Assembly (NCBI GenBank): GCA_037444305.1
Contig: JBBIMP010000038.1
Coordinates: forward strand, 1-48,749
Source: JBBIMP01 sp037444305
GTDB taxonomy: Bacteria; Acidobacteriota; UBA6911
DNA length: 48,749 nucleotides
Reading direction: 5' to 3'
Shown here: positions 41,526 through 48,749 of the stretch, one piece after another
Layout: each line of letters opens with the position of its first letter
Position numbering within the stretch: the stretch's first letter is position 1
The notes under the pieces: generated by a model
Databases searched by the model: none
Seen by the model: the letters and a program-made list of their open reading frames with translations, nothing else
What the model was told of the DNA's origin: nothing
Made by a program: the position numbers and the translations under genes

Positions 41526-41544
41526 GGTTCAATTGGATTGAACC
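41526..41544. repeat. 19-bp inverted repeat, possible operator
   Basis: GGTTCAAT-TGG-ATTGAACC, perfect 8-bp arms around a 3-bp centre. It lies 11 bp upstream of the -35 of the leftward ompA-like promoter and about 80 bp before the TTG of the rightward secreted-protein gene. The dyad is AT-richer than its surroundings. The position suits a regulator of the divergent pair, but no factor is identified. Confidence 0.5.
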
Positions 41545-41624
41545 TTGCAGCCTTTCAGACACACAGATAAACTCATGTGTTCGATCCGGGTGGGGACACC
41601 CCCTAATGACAGGAAGCGTGCAAA

Positions 41625-44600
41625 TTGCGATACTCTACAGAGGCAATTCTCAGACGGCTCCTTCGCTTCACGGCCTTCAGCGTGGCGCTGGTTCATTTGC
41701 TGGCGGCACCAGGGGCAACCCGAAGTCACCGCCCCGCACAATCGAGCGAGGTTCTGGCCTGCGGCACCAGCGTCGAGAGGGAGCGAGATGCGCTGGCGCG
41801 CGGGAGATACCTCGAAAGCCGGATCCAGCGCGGCCTGCAGGGCCCGGGGGCTCGGGAGGCCCGTCGCAGTGCCGTTCATGCCTCCGCGCCGACAGATTTC
41901 GGAGACGTGGCGGTGGTCGAAGACGACGGCACCATCATCTCCACCTTCAATTTTTTCAATTTACGCAACAGATCCGTCAGGTTTGAACCGGCCGGTTCCG
42001 CATCCTACCGCGTGTCCCCCTCGACTACCCTGTTCAACGCCTCGGGTGGATCTCTGCTTGCGCTTGCCGACGACGACTACCGCTCGATCGACCTGCAGTT
42101 TTCGTTCGTCTTCTACGGAACATCCTATCAGAGCGTCTTCCTCAACTCCGACGGCAACCTCACCTTCCTGGAATCGGATACCGAGACCAGCGAGCGCGAC
42201 CTCTCGCGGTTCTCCTCGGGACCGCCGCGGATCGGACCATTCTTCAATGACCTCGATCCCTCGGCCACCCTGTCCAGTCCGCCGCCCGCAGTCTCGTTCC
42301 GGCGGGACCCGGACGGAATCGCGTTCATCTGGAGCGGCGTACCGGAATGGGGCCTCACGAACCGTAACAGCTTCAGCGCGAAGCTCTTTCAGAATGGCAG
42401 CATCGAGTTTGCCTACGGCGAGCGTGTGGATGCCACCGATGCCATTGTCGGCATCTCCCCTGGATCGGGTTCGGGGGGCATCACGGCGGTGGTTTATTCC
42501 ACCGGTCTGCCGACAGGGGAATTGAGCGGGACCATCGTGGAGGTGTTCTCCTCCTCCAGCCGCATTTCGGAAACCGCCCTGGCCAAAAAGTTTTACCAGA
42601 CCCATCCCGACGAGTTCGACCAGCTGGTGGTCTTTCTCGCCTTCCCTTTCGACCTCGATGGCGCCTTTGCCTACCAGCTCAACGTGGCCAACCAGATCGA
42701 CGGGATAGGGCTGCTGCGCGAGGACAACAGCCGCGACTACGGCAGCAACGGCAGGCTCGAGAGCTTCGTGATGATGGGCGCGCTCGACGGCCCCGGCCGG
42801 TATCCAGAAGATCCGCGCCTGAAATTCATGCGCACTTACAACAGCCTCGAGATCCTGGCGCACGAGGTGGGGCACCGGTGGGCCGCCTACCCGCGCGTGC
42901 GGGACAGCTTTCTCTTTTCCAACGTCCTGCTCAAGCGGGACCGGGCGCACTGGAGCTTCTTCTTCAATGCCGACGCTTCGGTGATGGAGGGCAACGAAAT
43001 CCTGGACCGCGGCGAGCCCTCAGGCAGCCAGCGATTTGCGACGGCCGAAGTGACGAACCGTTACAGCCTCCTCGACCGGTATCTGATGGGCCTGGAAGCG
43101 TCCGGCAGCATCACCCCCATGTTCCGGGTCGACAACGTCACCGGAACCTTCCGCAACGCCGACAGCCTCCCCTCTTTCGCAACAACCGTTTTCGGCGGGA
43201 CGCGCAGGGATTTCACCATCGAAGACATCGTCGCGGCCAACGGCGCCCGCAATCCGTCGGTCTTCCAATCGCCCAAGGTCGTCCGGCAGGCCTTCATCCT
43301 TCTTGCGCGCAAGGGTCAGCCGCCGTCCGCTGGTCAGATTTCGAAGCTGCAGAGCCTGCGCGACGCCTGGGTGCCTTACTTCAACCAGATCACCCATGGA
43401 AAGGCTTTCGCCGTTACGACGCTGCAGAGTTCCCCGGGCACGACCCCCTCGATCATTTATTTTCCGTATCTCGTGGGAAATGCCTCCCGCTATACGGGCT
43501 TCGCGCTGGCCAATTGGGGTTCTGCTCCCGCGGACGTCCTGCTCCGCACCTGGAACAACGACGGCACCTCCGCGAGTTTGCCGGCCGGAATCATCAATCC
43601 CAGGATGATCACCCTGGCGCAGGGAGCGCAGACGGCGCTTCTCGGATCGCAGATCCACGGGCTGTCCCTGGAGGACACGCGCAACGGGTGGATCGAGGCC
43701 CGCTCGAGCAGCAGCCAGGTCACCGGGTTCTTCCTCGCCGGCGACATCGATCAGAATTTCCTGGACGGGGCGAGCGTGGCCGGCGAAGCACTGCGCGAGC
43801 TCTACTTCACCCACGCGGGCACGGCCTCAGGCCGTGTGCCGGGCAGGACCTACCGGAATGTCATCAGTGCGGTAAATCCGGGCACCACACCGGCCCAATT
43901 GACTTTCAGGCTGGTGAACGAGAACGGCCTTCCGCTGGCGGAGACCGGCCGCTCGCTCAACGCCAAGGGGCGGCTTTCCGACGATATCGCCGCTCTCTTC
44001 CCGGGAGTTTCCCTCCCGGCAGCCGGGTACGTCCAGCTCAGCAGCACAGCGGGGGTAATCGGCTACCAATCCCTGGAGACCGCCGCCACCATATTTGCGC
44101 TCCCCGCCCAGCCCCCCTCGCAGGCCCTCAAGCTCTACTCGGCCCAATTCGCTTCAGGGGCGGCCGGAACCGCCCGCTATTTCACAGACGTCAACATCAT
44201 AAACACATCCTCGAGCGCCCGCACGGTGCAGCTGCAGCTGGTGAACGACGGCGGGCAGCAGGTCGGGAATTCAGTATCGCTTTCGCCGCTCGGACCCGGA
44301 GCGCAGCTGCGGCTGCGCGGCGAGGATCTTTTCGGCCTTCCCAATCCCGCCACGGCCGCAACCATCCAGACCGGCTCCCTGGTGATCTCGGCCAACGGGC
44401 CCGGGATCATCGGCGACGTGACTTTCGGCGAACCCCTGGACGAGCGTTTCCTGGCGGCGCTGCCGCTCAACGGCTCTCCCGCAGCGGACCTGGTCCTGTC
44501 ACAGGTAGCGGAAGGGAGCGGCGGCGGCGACAAGCCCTACTTCACCGGCATTGCCTTGTACAATCCCGGTGCCACCACGGTCCAGGCCAGGGTGGAGGTG

Positions 44601-44822
44601 TATTCGGAAACCGGCGCCCAGACCGGGACCGCCACGCTTGCCCTGCCGCCAGGGAACCGGATTTCCAGAACGCTCCCGCAATTGGTTCCGGCGATCAGTT
44701 CCCAGGTACGGGGGTATATCCGTATTTCCACCACCGGCGGTCCGATAATCGCATTCGAGCTCTTCGGGGATCAGGCGCTGAGCTTCCTGGCGGCGGTTCC
44801 GCCGCAGCCGATACAGCCGTAG
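41625..44822 (+). CDS. large secreted putative metalloprotease with four C-terminal repeat modules
   Basis: 1065 residues. TTG start after AGGAAG; a signal-peptide-like segment follows (FTAFSVALVHLLAAPGA). Residues about 150-300 resemble a NIDO-like adhesion domain (FSFVFYGTSYQSVFLNSDGN, IGPFFNDLDP). The central region carries H413-E-V-G-H417-RW and then AHWSFFFNADASVMEGNE, which looks like a zinc-peptidase signature with a downstream partner motif; the usual metzincin third His is absent. From about 604 there are four beta-rich modules of about 105-120 residues, starting near 604, 725, 834 and 955 (IYFPYLVGNA, LYFTHAGTAS, LYSAQFASGA, LVLSQVAEGS), each with an 'ANWG/AVNPG/IINTS/LYNPG' turn. 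Substrate and family are unknown. Confidence 0.85.
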   Translation: MRYSTEAILRRLLRFTAFSVALVHLLAAPGATRSHRPAQSSEVLACGTSVERERDALARGRYLESRIQRGLQGPGAREARRSAVHASAPTDFGDVAVVEDDGTIISTFNFFNLRNRSVRFEPAGSASYRVSPSTTLFNASGGSLLALADDDYRSIDLQFSFVFYGTSYQSVFLNSDGNLTFLESDTETSERDLSRFSSGPPRIGPFFNDLDPSATLSSPPPAVSFRRDPDGIAFIWSGVPEWGLTNRNSFSAKLFQNGSIEFAYGERVDATDAIVGISPGSGSGGITAVVYSTGLPTGELSGTIVEVFSSSSRISETALAKKFYQTHPDEFDQLVVFLAFPFDLDGAFAYQLNVANQIDGIGLLREDNSRDYGSNGRLESFVMMGALDGPGRYPEDPRLKFMRTYNSLEILAHEVGHRWAAYPRVRDSFLFSNVLLKRDRAHWSFFFNADASVMEGNEILDRGEPSGSQRFATAEVTNRYSLLDRYLMGLEASGSITPMFRVDNVTGTFRNADSLPSFATTVFGGTRRDFTIEDIVAANGARNPSVFQSPKVVRQAFILLARKGQPPSAGQISKLQSLRDAWVPYFNQITHGKAFAVTTLQSSPGTTPSIIYFPYLVGNASRYTGFALANWGSAPADVLLRTWNNDGTSASLPAGIINPRMITLAQGAQTALLGSQIHGLSLEDTRNGWIEARSSSSQVTGFFLAGDIDQNFLDGASVAGEALRELYFTHAGTASGRVPGRTYRNVISAVNPGTTPAQLTFRLVNENGLPLAETGRSLNAKGRLSDDIAALFPGVSLPAAGYVQLSSTAGVIGYQSLETAATIFALPAQPPSQALKLYSAQFASGAAGTARYFTDVNIINTSSSARTVQLQLVNDGGQQVGNSVSLSPLGPGAQLRLRGEDLFGLPNPATAATIQTGSLVISANGPGIIGDVTFGEPLDERFLAALPLNGSPAADLVLSQVAEGSGGGDKPYFTGIALYNPGATTVQARVEVYSETGAQTGTATLALPPGNRISRTLPQLVPAISSQVRGYIRISTTGGPIIAFELFGDQALSFLAAVPPQPIQP

Positions 44823-44827
44823 AATGA

Positions 44828-45187
44828 TCCGCCGGGTACTGGAGGTATTTCCGTGCCGAACGCGGCGGGTTCTGGCCCAAGACGGGGCACGCCCTCGCGC
44901 ACGCCTTCCGGGCGCGCAAAGATGACGGCCGGTGGGGTTTCTCCGAGCCGCAGCTCGCCGGCGTGGCTGTCTCCAGCCTGATTTCCCGTGTCTGGCATCC
45001 GGATCCCGACGGCAGCTTCGCGGACGGGATCGAGAGCGCCGGCTACCAGGTTGGGATTGAAGCCGGGTTCAATCTTTTGCGTGAGTTCTGGCCGGACATC
45101 CGGAAAAAGCTTCGCCGATACCAGGGCTCATCATCCCGGAGTATCCCCGCGACCGCCGCTCGACCGGGCCCGCGAATATTTATCTGA
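44828..45187 (+). pseudogene. C-terminal relic of an acidobacterial hypothetical protein
   Basis: Opening directly after a stop, this frame encodes a plausible protein end without a proper start: YWRYFRAERGGFWPKTGHAL, AHAFRARKDDGRWGFSEPQL, HPDPDGSFADGIESAGYQVG, IEAGFNLLREFWPDIRKKLR. The FRARKD..FSE..G and LLREFWPDIRKKL motifs recall the end of a hypothetical family I associate with Acidobacteriota. The N-terminal part is missing and the last 20 or so residues are unlike the family. A GTG-started 74-residue piece (44963-45187) exists but lacks a good ribosome site. Together with the short stretch to 45256 it fills the 434-nt gap after the large secreted protein. Confidence 0.5.
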
Positions 45188-45256
45188 AACTTTTTTGTGC
45201 TTTCCCTGTTTATTCAGGTGTGGCATAAGTAAGCGATTCTCGGAAAGGAGATCCCC

Positions 45257-45685
45257 ATGACACAACGCGTGATTCTCGCTGCGCTGCTCACGTTCTGCCT
45301 GGTCGGCAGCACCGCGCTGGCGCAGGCGCCGGATGCAGCAGCCGGAAAGCGGCCTTTTGCCAAGATATTGAGGCTGGTAAAGTTTCTGAACTTTGAAGAA
45401 GCTCAGATTGCGCAGCTCAAGGATCTGCTGAAGGAGCAGGCGGAGGCCCTGAAGCCCCTGCAGGAGCGCACGAAACGCATCAATGCAACTTTGAAGGAGC
45501 TGCTCGCCTCGCAGGACCCCAATCCGGCGGCCGTCGGCAAACTCGTCATTGCCCGGCACAGGCTGGCCCTGCAGATGGCAAAGGTAAAGAAGGACTTCTG
45601 GACGAAGTTCGAGGCGCTATTGACCCCAGCACAGGCGGCCAAGCTGGCAGAAGCCAAGGCAAAACCTAAGGGCAACACTCCCTAG
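45257..45685 (+). CDS. periplasmic Spy/CpxP-like helical protein
   Basis: 142 residues. AAAGGAG lies 6 nt before the ATG, and a clear signal peptide follows (QRVILAALLTFCLVGSTALA). The mature part is all helical and charged: FLNFEEAQIAQLKDLLKEQA, then EALKPLQERTKRINATLKEL and RHRLALQMAKVKKDFWTKFE, then ALLTPAQAAKLAEAKAKPKG. The ALLTPAQ motif corresponds to the LTxxQ signature of the Spy/CpxP family, periplasmic chaperones or stress sensors. A CpxAR-like system is not present nearby. A strong hairpin pair follows the gene. Confidence 0.85.
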   Translation: MTQRVILAALLTFCLVGSTALAQAPDAAAGKRPFAKILRLVKFLNFEEAQIAQLKDLLKEQAEALKPLQERTKRINATLKELLASQDPNPAAVGKLVIARHRLALQMAKVKKDFWTKFEALLTPAQAAKLAEAKAKPKGNTP

Positions 45686-45704
45686 ATCGCGCCGCTGAGA
45701 TCCA

Positions 45705-45724
45705 GGCGCACCCCGGGGTGCGCC
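45705..45724. repeat. 20-bp perfect palindrome after the Spy-like gene
   Basis: GGCGCACCCC/GGGGTGCGCC is a perfect 20-bp palindrome with no loop bases, 19 nt after the stop. It precedes the larger hairpin at 45732-45767 by 7 nt, making a tandem dyad. Confidence 0.6.
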
Positions 45725-45731
45725 GATTCGA

Positions 45732-45767
45732 AGACAGAACCCGCCCCCGCCGGGGCGGGTTCTGTCT
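45732..45767. terminator. 16-bp hairpin terminator between convergent genes
   Basis: Stem AGACAGAACCCGCCCC pairs perfectly with GGGGCGGGTTCTGTCT around a CGCC loop, then ATTC. It lies 46 nt after the Spy-like stop and is symmetrical, so it could stop transcription from both sides; dcp converges from the right. In the remaining 226 nt up to the dcp stop (45768-45993) I see no gene or signal. Confidence 0.65.
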
Positions 45768-45993
45768 ATTCAGCCCTGCCGGCGACCGGCGTGGCTTACC
45801 GCTCCCCTGCTCCCCACCCATTCGCGGCGAGGGAAAATATCCGAGGGTGCCAGCACTCTCCGGTAGCTCCAGCCCTCACCGTCGACCCTATCCCTTTTGG
45901 CCATCGCAAATGCGCTTCGATTCCTCTATGATTGTGCCACCCCGAGGGGCCGCGGTGCCCTATCCGACCTGGGAAGGAGACGCGCAGGCAGGT

Positions 45994-48108
45994 TCAATTG
46001 CCTTTCAAGCCGCGCTTTTCCAGCAGCGGTTCGACCGAGGGCTCCCGGCCCCGGAACGCCTTGTACATCTGCATGGCGTCTGCCGTTCCGCCCTTCTCCA
46101 GGATTTCCCGCCGGAAAGACCGGGCGGTGGCCTGGTCGAATATGCCCTTCTCCTTGAAGGCCTGGAAGGCGTCCGAATCGAGCACCTCGCTCCAGATGTA
46201 GCTGTAATAACCGGACGAGTAGCCGCCGGAAAAGATGTGCTGGAAATAGGTGCTGCGATACCGCGGCACGATTTCCCGTATCAGGCGGATTCTCTCCATG
46301 GCGTCCTTTTCGAACGGAGCGGCACCGATCGCGTCACCGCTGGTGAGCGTATGCCAATCCATGTCCAGGAACGAGGCCGCGAGATACTCCACGGTTGCGA
46401 AACCCTGGTTGAATTTCTCGGCCCTTTGAATCCGCTCGATCAGCTTGTCGGGAATGATTTCGCCGGTCCGGTAATGCTTGGCATAGACCTTGAGCACCTC
46501 CGGTTCCAGCACCCAGTTTTCCATGATCTGCGACGGCAGTTCCACGAAGTCGCGCGGAACGCCCGCCAGTCCCTTGTACCGGATTCGGGACAGCAGGGAA
46601 TGGAGCGCGTGCCCGAATTCGTGGAACAGGGTTTCGACCTCTTCGAGGTGCAGCAGGGCGGGGCCCTCCCCGGCCGGCCTCGTGAAATTGCAGACGTTCA
46701 CCACCACGGGCCGGATGTCCTTGCCGTCCCGGATCTGCTGGCCCCGGTACCGGCTCGCCCATGCCCCGCCCCTCTTGCCCGGCCGCGGATGGAAGTCGAC
46801 CAGGAACACGCCCAGGTGGGAGCCGTCGCTGTCCATCACCTCGAAGGTGCGGACCTCGGGGTGATACCTGGGAATGTCGGTGCGTTCGCGGAATTTCAAC
46901 CCGTAGAGCTTCTCGGCCACGTGAAAAGCGCCGATGCGCGCGTTCTCGAGACTGAAGTACTCGCGCACCTCGTTTTCGTCCAGCTCATAGCGCGTCTTCT
47001 TGACCTTCTCGGCATAATAGCGCCAGTCCCACGGCTCCAGCCGAAAACCACCACCCTCTTCCCCAATCATCGCCTGGAGCATTTCCGCTTCCTTTTTGGC
47101 CACCGCGAGCGCCGGTTCCCACAGCCGCTTCAGAAAGTCATACACCTGGCCCGGCGTCTTGGCCATGTTCTCCTCGAGCACGAAATCGGCGTGGGTCTTG
47201 TAGCCGAGGATCCTGGCGCGCTCGGCGCGCAGCGCCGCTATCTTGACGAGGATCTCCTTGTTATCCCACTCGTTGCCGTTGTCGCCGCGCAGGGTGTATG
47301 CGGTCAGGATCTGCCGCCGGAGTTCCCGGTTGTCCGCGTAGGAGAGAAAAGGCCATATGCTCGGGGCGTGAAGCGTGAACACCCACTTCCCTTCCATTCC
47401 TGCGGCCTTGGCCGCCTGCGCCGCGCCGGCCACAACGCTCTCCGGCAGACCTGCAAGATCCTCCCTCCTTTCGATCACCAGTCGATATGCGTTGGTCTCC
47501 TTCAGCAGGTTGTCGCCGAATTTGAGGCTGAGGAGCGAGAGCTGCTCGTTGATCGCGCGCAGCCGCTTCTTCTCTTCCGGCTTCAGGTTGGCCCCGCCGC
47601 GCACGAAGCGCTTGTAGGTTTCCTCCAGCAGCCTGACCTGTTCTGGATTCAGGCCAAGCCCCGTGCGCTGCGACCAGACCGACTTCACCCGGGCAAAGAG
47701 CTGCTCGTTGAGCAGAATGTCGTCCCGCAGAGCGGACTGCAGCGGGGCGACCTCCCGGGCGATCTGCTGCAGACGGTCGTTGGTCTCGGCCGAGGTCAGG
47801 TTGCTGAAGACCGCCCCAACCTTGTCGAGCATTTCTCCGGCCGCATTGAGGGCCTCGATGGTGTTGGCGAATGTCGCCGGCTGCTCGTTCCGCGCGATGG
47901 TCTCCACCTCGCGGCGCTGGTCTTCGATCCCCTTCTTCATCGCGGGGAGGAAATGTTCGTCCTTGATCTTTTCGAATGGCGGAACGCCGAACGGCGTGTC
48001 CCAATCGGTGAAAAAGGGATTCATGTCACCTTCCGTCCTGTTGTCCTGCGTCGCCGGGGCCGGAGCCACCAGCGCTGCCAGGCAGAAAATCCAAAAGAGT
48101 TTCTTCAT
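45994..48108 (-). CDS. dcp: secreted M3 family peptidyl-dipeptidase/oligopeptidase
   Basis: 704 residues. ATG 48108 follows AGGAGG by 8 nt and opens a signal peptide (KKLFWIFCLAALVAPAPA), so the enzyme should act in the periplasm. The zinc motif is H496-EFGH500 in LFHEFGHALHSLLS, with the third-ligand region about 25 residues on (FVELPSQIMENWV). Typical M3 parts are NPFFTDWDTPFGVPPFEKIK at the start and HIFSGGYSSGYYSYIWSEVL near the end, the latter shared by Dcp and OpdA. The family cleaves short peptides; Dcp releases C-terminal dipeptides. Dcp versus oligopeptidase A cannot be settled by eye, but the signal peptide favours Dcp. A promoter is proposed at 48175-48203. Confidence 0.92.
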   Translation of the reverse strand: MKKLFWIFCLAALVAPAPATQDNRTEGDMNPFFTDWDTPFGVPPFEKIKDEHFLPAMKKGIEDQRREVETIARNEQPATFANTIEALNAAGEMLDKVGAVFSNLTSAETNDRLQQIAREVAPLQSALRDDILLNEQLFARVKSVWSQRTGLGLNPEQVRLLEETYKRFVRGGANLKPEEKKRLRAINEQLSLLSLKFGDNLLKETNAYRLVIERREDLAGLPESVVAGAAQAAKAAGMEGKWVFTLHAPSIWPFLSYADNRELRRQILTAYTLRGDNGNEWDNKEILVKIAALRAERARILGYKTHADFVLEENMAKTPGQVYDFLKRLWEPALAVAKKEAEMLQAMIGEEGGGFRLEPWDWRYYAEKVKKTRYELDENEVREYFSLENARIGAFHVAEKLYGLKFRERTDIPRYHPEVRTFEVMDSDGSHLGVFLVDFHPRPGKRGGAWASRYRGQQIRDGKDIRPVVVNVCNFTRPAGEGPALLHLEEVETLFHEFGHALHSLLSRIRYKGLAGVPRDFVELPSQIMENWVLEPEVLKVYAKHYRTGEIIPDKLIERIQRAEKFNQGFATVEYLAASFLDMDWHTLTSGDAIGAAPFEKDAMERIRLIREIVPRYRSTYFQHIFSGGYSSGYYSYIWSEVLDSDAFQAFKEKGIFDQATARSFRREILEKGGTADAMQMYKAFRGREPSVEPLLEKRGLKGN

Positions 48109-48174
48109 GGATGATGCCTCCTTGCTCACTGGGAGCCTGTCGCCGGTCCTGCCGGCGCAGGCCTTGGAGCTGTC

Positions 48175-48203
48175 ATTGTAAATAAAGGCGCGCGCGCTGC
48201 GAA
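48175..48203 (-). promoter_or_regulatory. candidate promoter of dcp
   Basis: Minus strand TTCGCA (48203-48198, four of six), 17-nt spacer, TACAAT (48180-48175, five of six). It lies in the gap after the yjbQ stop and gives dcp a leader of about 60 nt. Confidence 0.45.
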
Positions 48204-48228
48204 GAGGAGATTGCCGCCCGGGCTGCCT

Positions 48229-48627
48229 TTATCCGGGGAGAACCCTGACCCAGACGGCCCGCGTGCGCGGACCGTCGAACTCCCCGAGAAAGATCCCCTG
48301 CCAGGTCCCGAGCTGCAGGCGTCCGCCTGAAACCAGCACATAATGGGAGTGTCCCAGCAGGCTCGACTTGATGTGCGCTGCTGCGTTGCCCTCAGAGTGC
48401 CGGTAGGAGCCCTTCCAGGGCACCGCATTCTCCAGCCCCATGAGGATGTCACTGCAGACCGACGGATCGGCGTTCTCGTTGATGGTCAGTCCGGCGGTGG
48501 TGTGCGGGACGAAGATGCAGCAGGCGCCGGCGTCCACGCCGCTGCGTTCCACGACGCGCTCCACTTCGCGGGTGATATCGACGAGGCAGGAGTGCTCCGG
48601 AGTGCGGACCTCTATCTGTTCGAACAT
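48229..48627 (-). CDS. yjbQ: YjbQ family (UPF0047) protein
   Basis: 132 residues covering the whole family. Conserved blocks are ITREVERVV, CCIFVPHTTAGLTINENADP, HSEGNAAAHIKSSLLG, and LGTWQGIFLGEFDGPRTR near the end. The His and Glu residues in these blocks form the presumed active site. Family members are small homotrimers annotated as having secondary thiamine-phosphate synthase activity; the true physiological role is unsettled. It lies between the tRNA-Asp gene and dcp on the same strand. An AT-rich stretch with TAAAAT is seen about 15 nt upstream of the start, but no full promoter. Confidence 0.92.
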   Translation of the reverse strand: MFEQIEVRTPEHSCLVDITREVERVVERSGVDAGACCIFVPHTTAGLTINENADPSVCSDILMGLENAVPWKGSYRHSEGNAAAHIKSSLLGHSHYVLVSGGRLQLGTWQGIFLGEFDGPRTRAVWVRVLPG

Positions 48628-48700
48628 GACGCCCTCCGGACCGATTTTATTCGACCCGGAGGTCGTTTGCGGAAATTTTTCGCTGCGATTTCAAGAGGAA

Positions 48701-48749
48701 TGGCGGGGCCGACGAGACTCGAACTCGCGACCTCCGGCGTGACAGGCCG
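48701..48749 (-). tRNA. tRNA-Asp (anticodon GTC), 5' end outside the window
   Basis: Minus-strand 3' part of a tRNA. The anticodon loop is CTGTCAC (anticodon GTC, aspartate) with stem GCCGG on its 3' side. The T arm is GCGAG-TTCGAGT-CTCGT, followed by the acceptor 3' strand CGGCCCC, discriminator G and an encoded CCA (TGG at 48701-48703). The D arm and acceptor 5' strand lie beyond the window edge. Confidence 0.9.

Noticed and set aside
42878..44827. 649-codon frame in the same direction as the large secreted protein
   Set aside because: A +1-type shadow of the real frame, Arg/Pro/Gly-rich; the 41625 frame has the signal peptide, HEVGH and repeats.
45718..48114. 798-codon plus-strand frame across the dcp region
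   Set aside because: Antisense to a complete M3 peptidase; the translation has no recognisable fold and runs through the hairpin terminator.
1..48749. CRISPR arrays, insertion sequences, integrases, toxin-antitoxin or restriction systems
   Set aside because: Looked for direct repeats with spacers, transposase or integrase motifs and paired small genes next to the tRNAs; none seen.

Overview
The window is about 48.7 kb of GC-rich bacterial chromosome, most likely from an Acidobacteriota member. The main taxonomic clue is three copies of the VWFA-related protein family typical of that phylum. Supporting clues are a DUF4097 surface protein, a beta-sandwich-rich secreted metalloprotease-like protein, and a truncated relic ending in a 'LLREFWPDIRKKLRR' motif that I recall from acidobacterial hypothetical proteins. 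The content is mainly housekeeping. I see no phage, insertion sequence, CRISPR array or recognisable defence island. The window is bounded by tRNA-Lys(TTT) on the left and a cut-off tRNA-Asp(GTC) on the right, both on the minus strand.

Left third (1-19.8 kb). In order: tRNA-Lys, a small relic, a DUF4097 protein, purA, trxA (minus); rsmA (plus); rnj-ftsK (plus); two adjacent secreted VWFA proteins behind a good sigma-70 promoter (plus); a GAF-GAF-PAS hybrid histidine kinase overlapping galE (plus). A minus-strand cluster follows, made of a LysW-like zinc ribbon, a degenerate HAD protein and larE. A third VWFA protein is transcribed divergently from it. Then come a RimI-like acetyltransferase (minus) and metG (plus).

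Middle (19.9-36.9 kb). A RibBA homologue has lost two of three GTP-cyclohydrolase zinc cysteines (minus). plsC and a sigma factor follow on the plus strand. A minus-strand operon runs site-2 protease - scpA - scpB - rluB - ribE - secreted hypothetical. Beside it lie three collinear gene fragments in the order ccsA/hemX - hemA - hemC, the relic of a decayed heme/cytochrome operon. A six-gene minus-strand operon then runs M16-like - SpoIIE/PP2C phosphatase - phosphoglucose/phosphomannose isomerase - dapF - M20 peptidase - TonB-domain protein.

Right part (37-48.7 kb). This is an envelope and secretion region: a BNR-repeat protein, an OmpA protein with three PKD-like domains, a 1065-residue secreted protein with HEVGH and four repeated C-terminal modules, a truncated relic, a Spy/CpxP-like protein, a secreted M3 peptidase (dcp) and yjbQ.

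The strongest unusual signals are the heme-operon relic, paralogues that have lost catalytic or metal residues (RibBA, M16, HAD, third VWFA), the LysW-like protein whose acidic tail runs past the EDWG end, and the secreted HEVGH/AHWSFF protein. Family assignments rest on motif recognition by eye; no database search was run.
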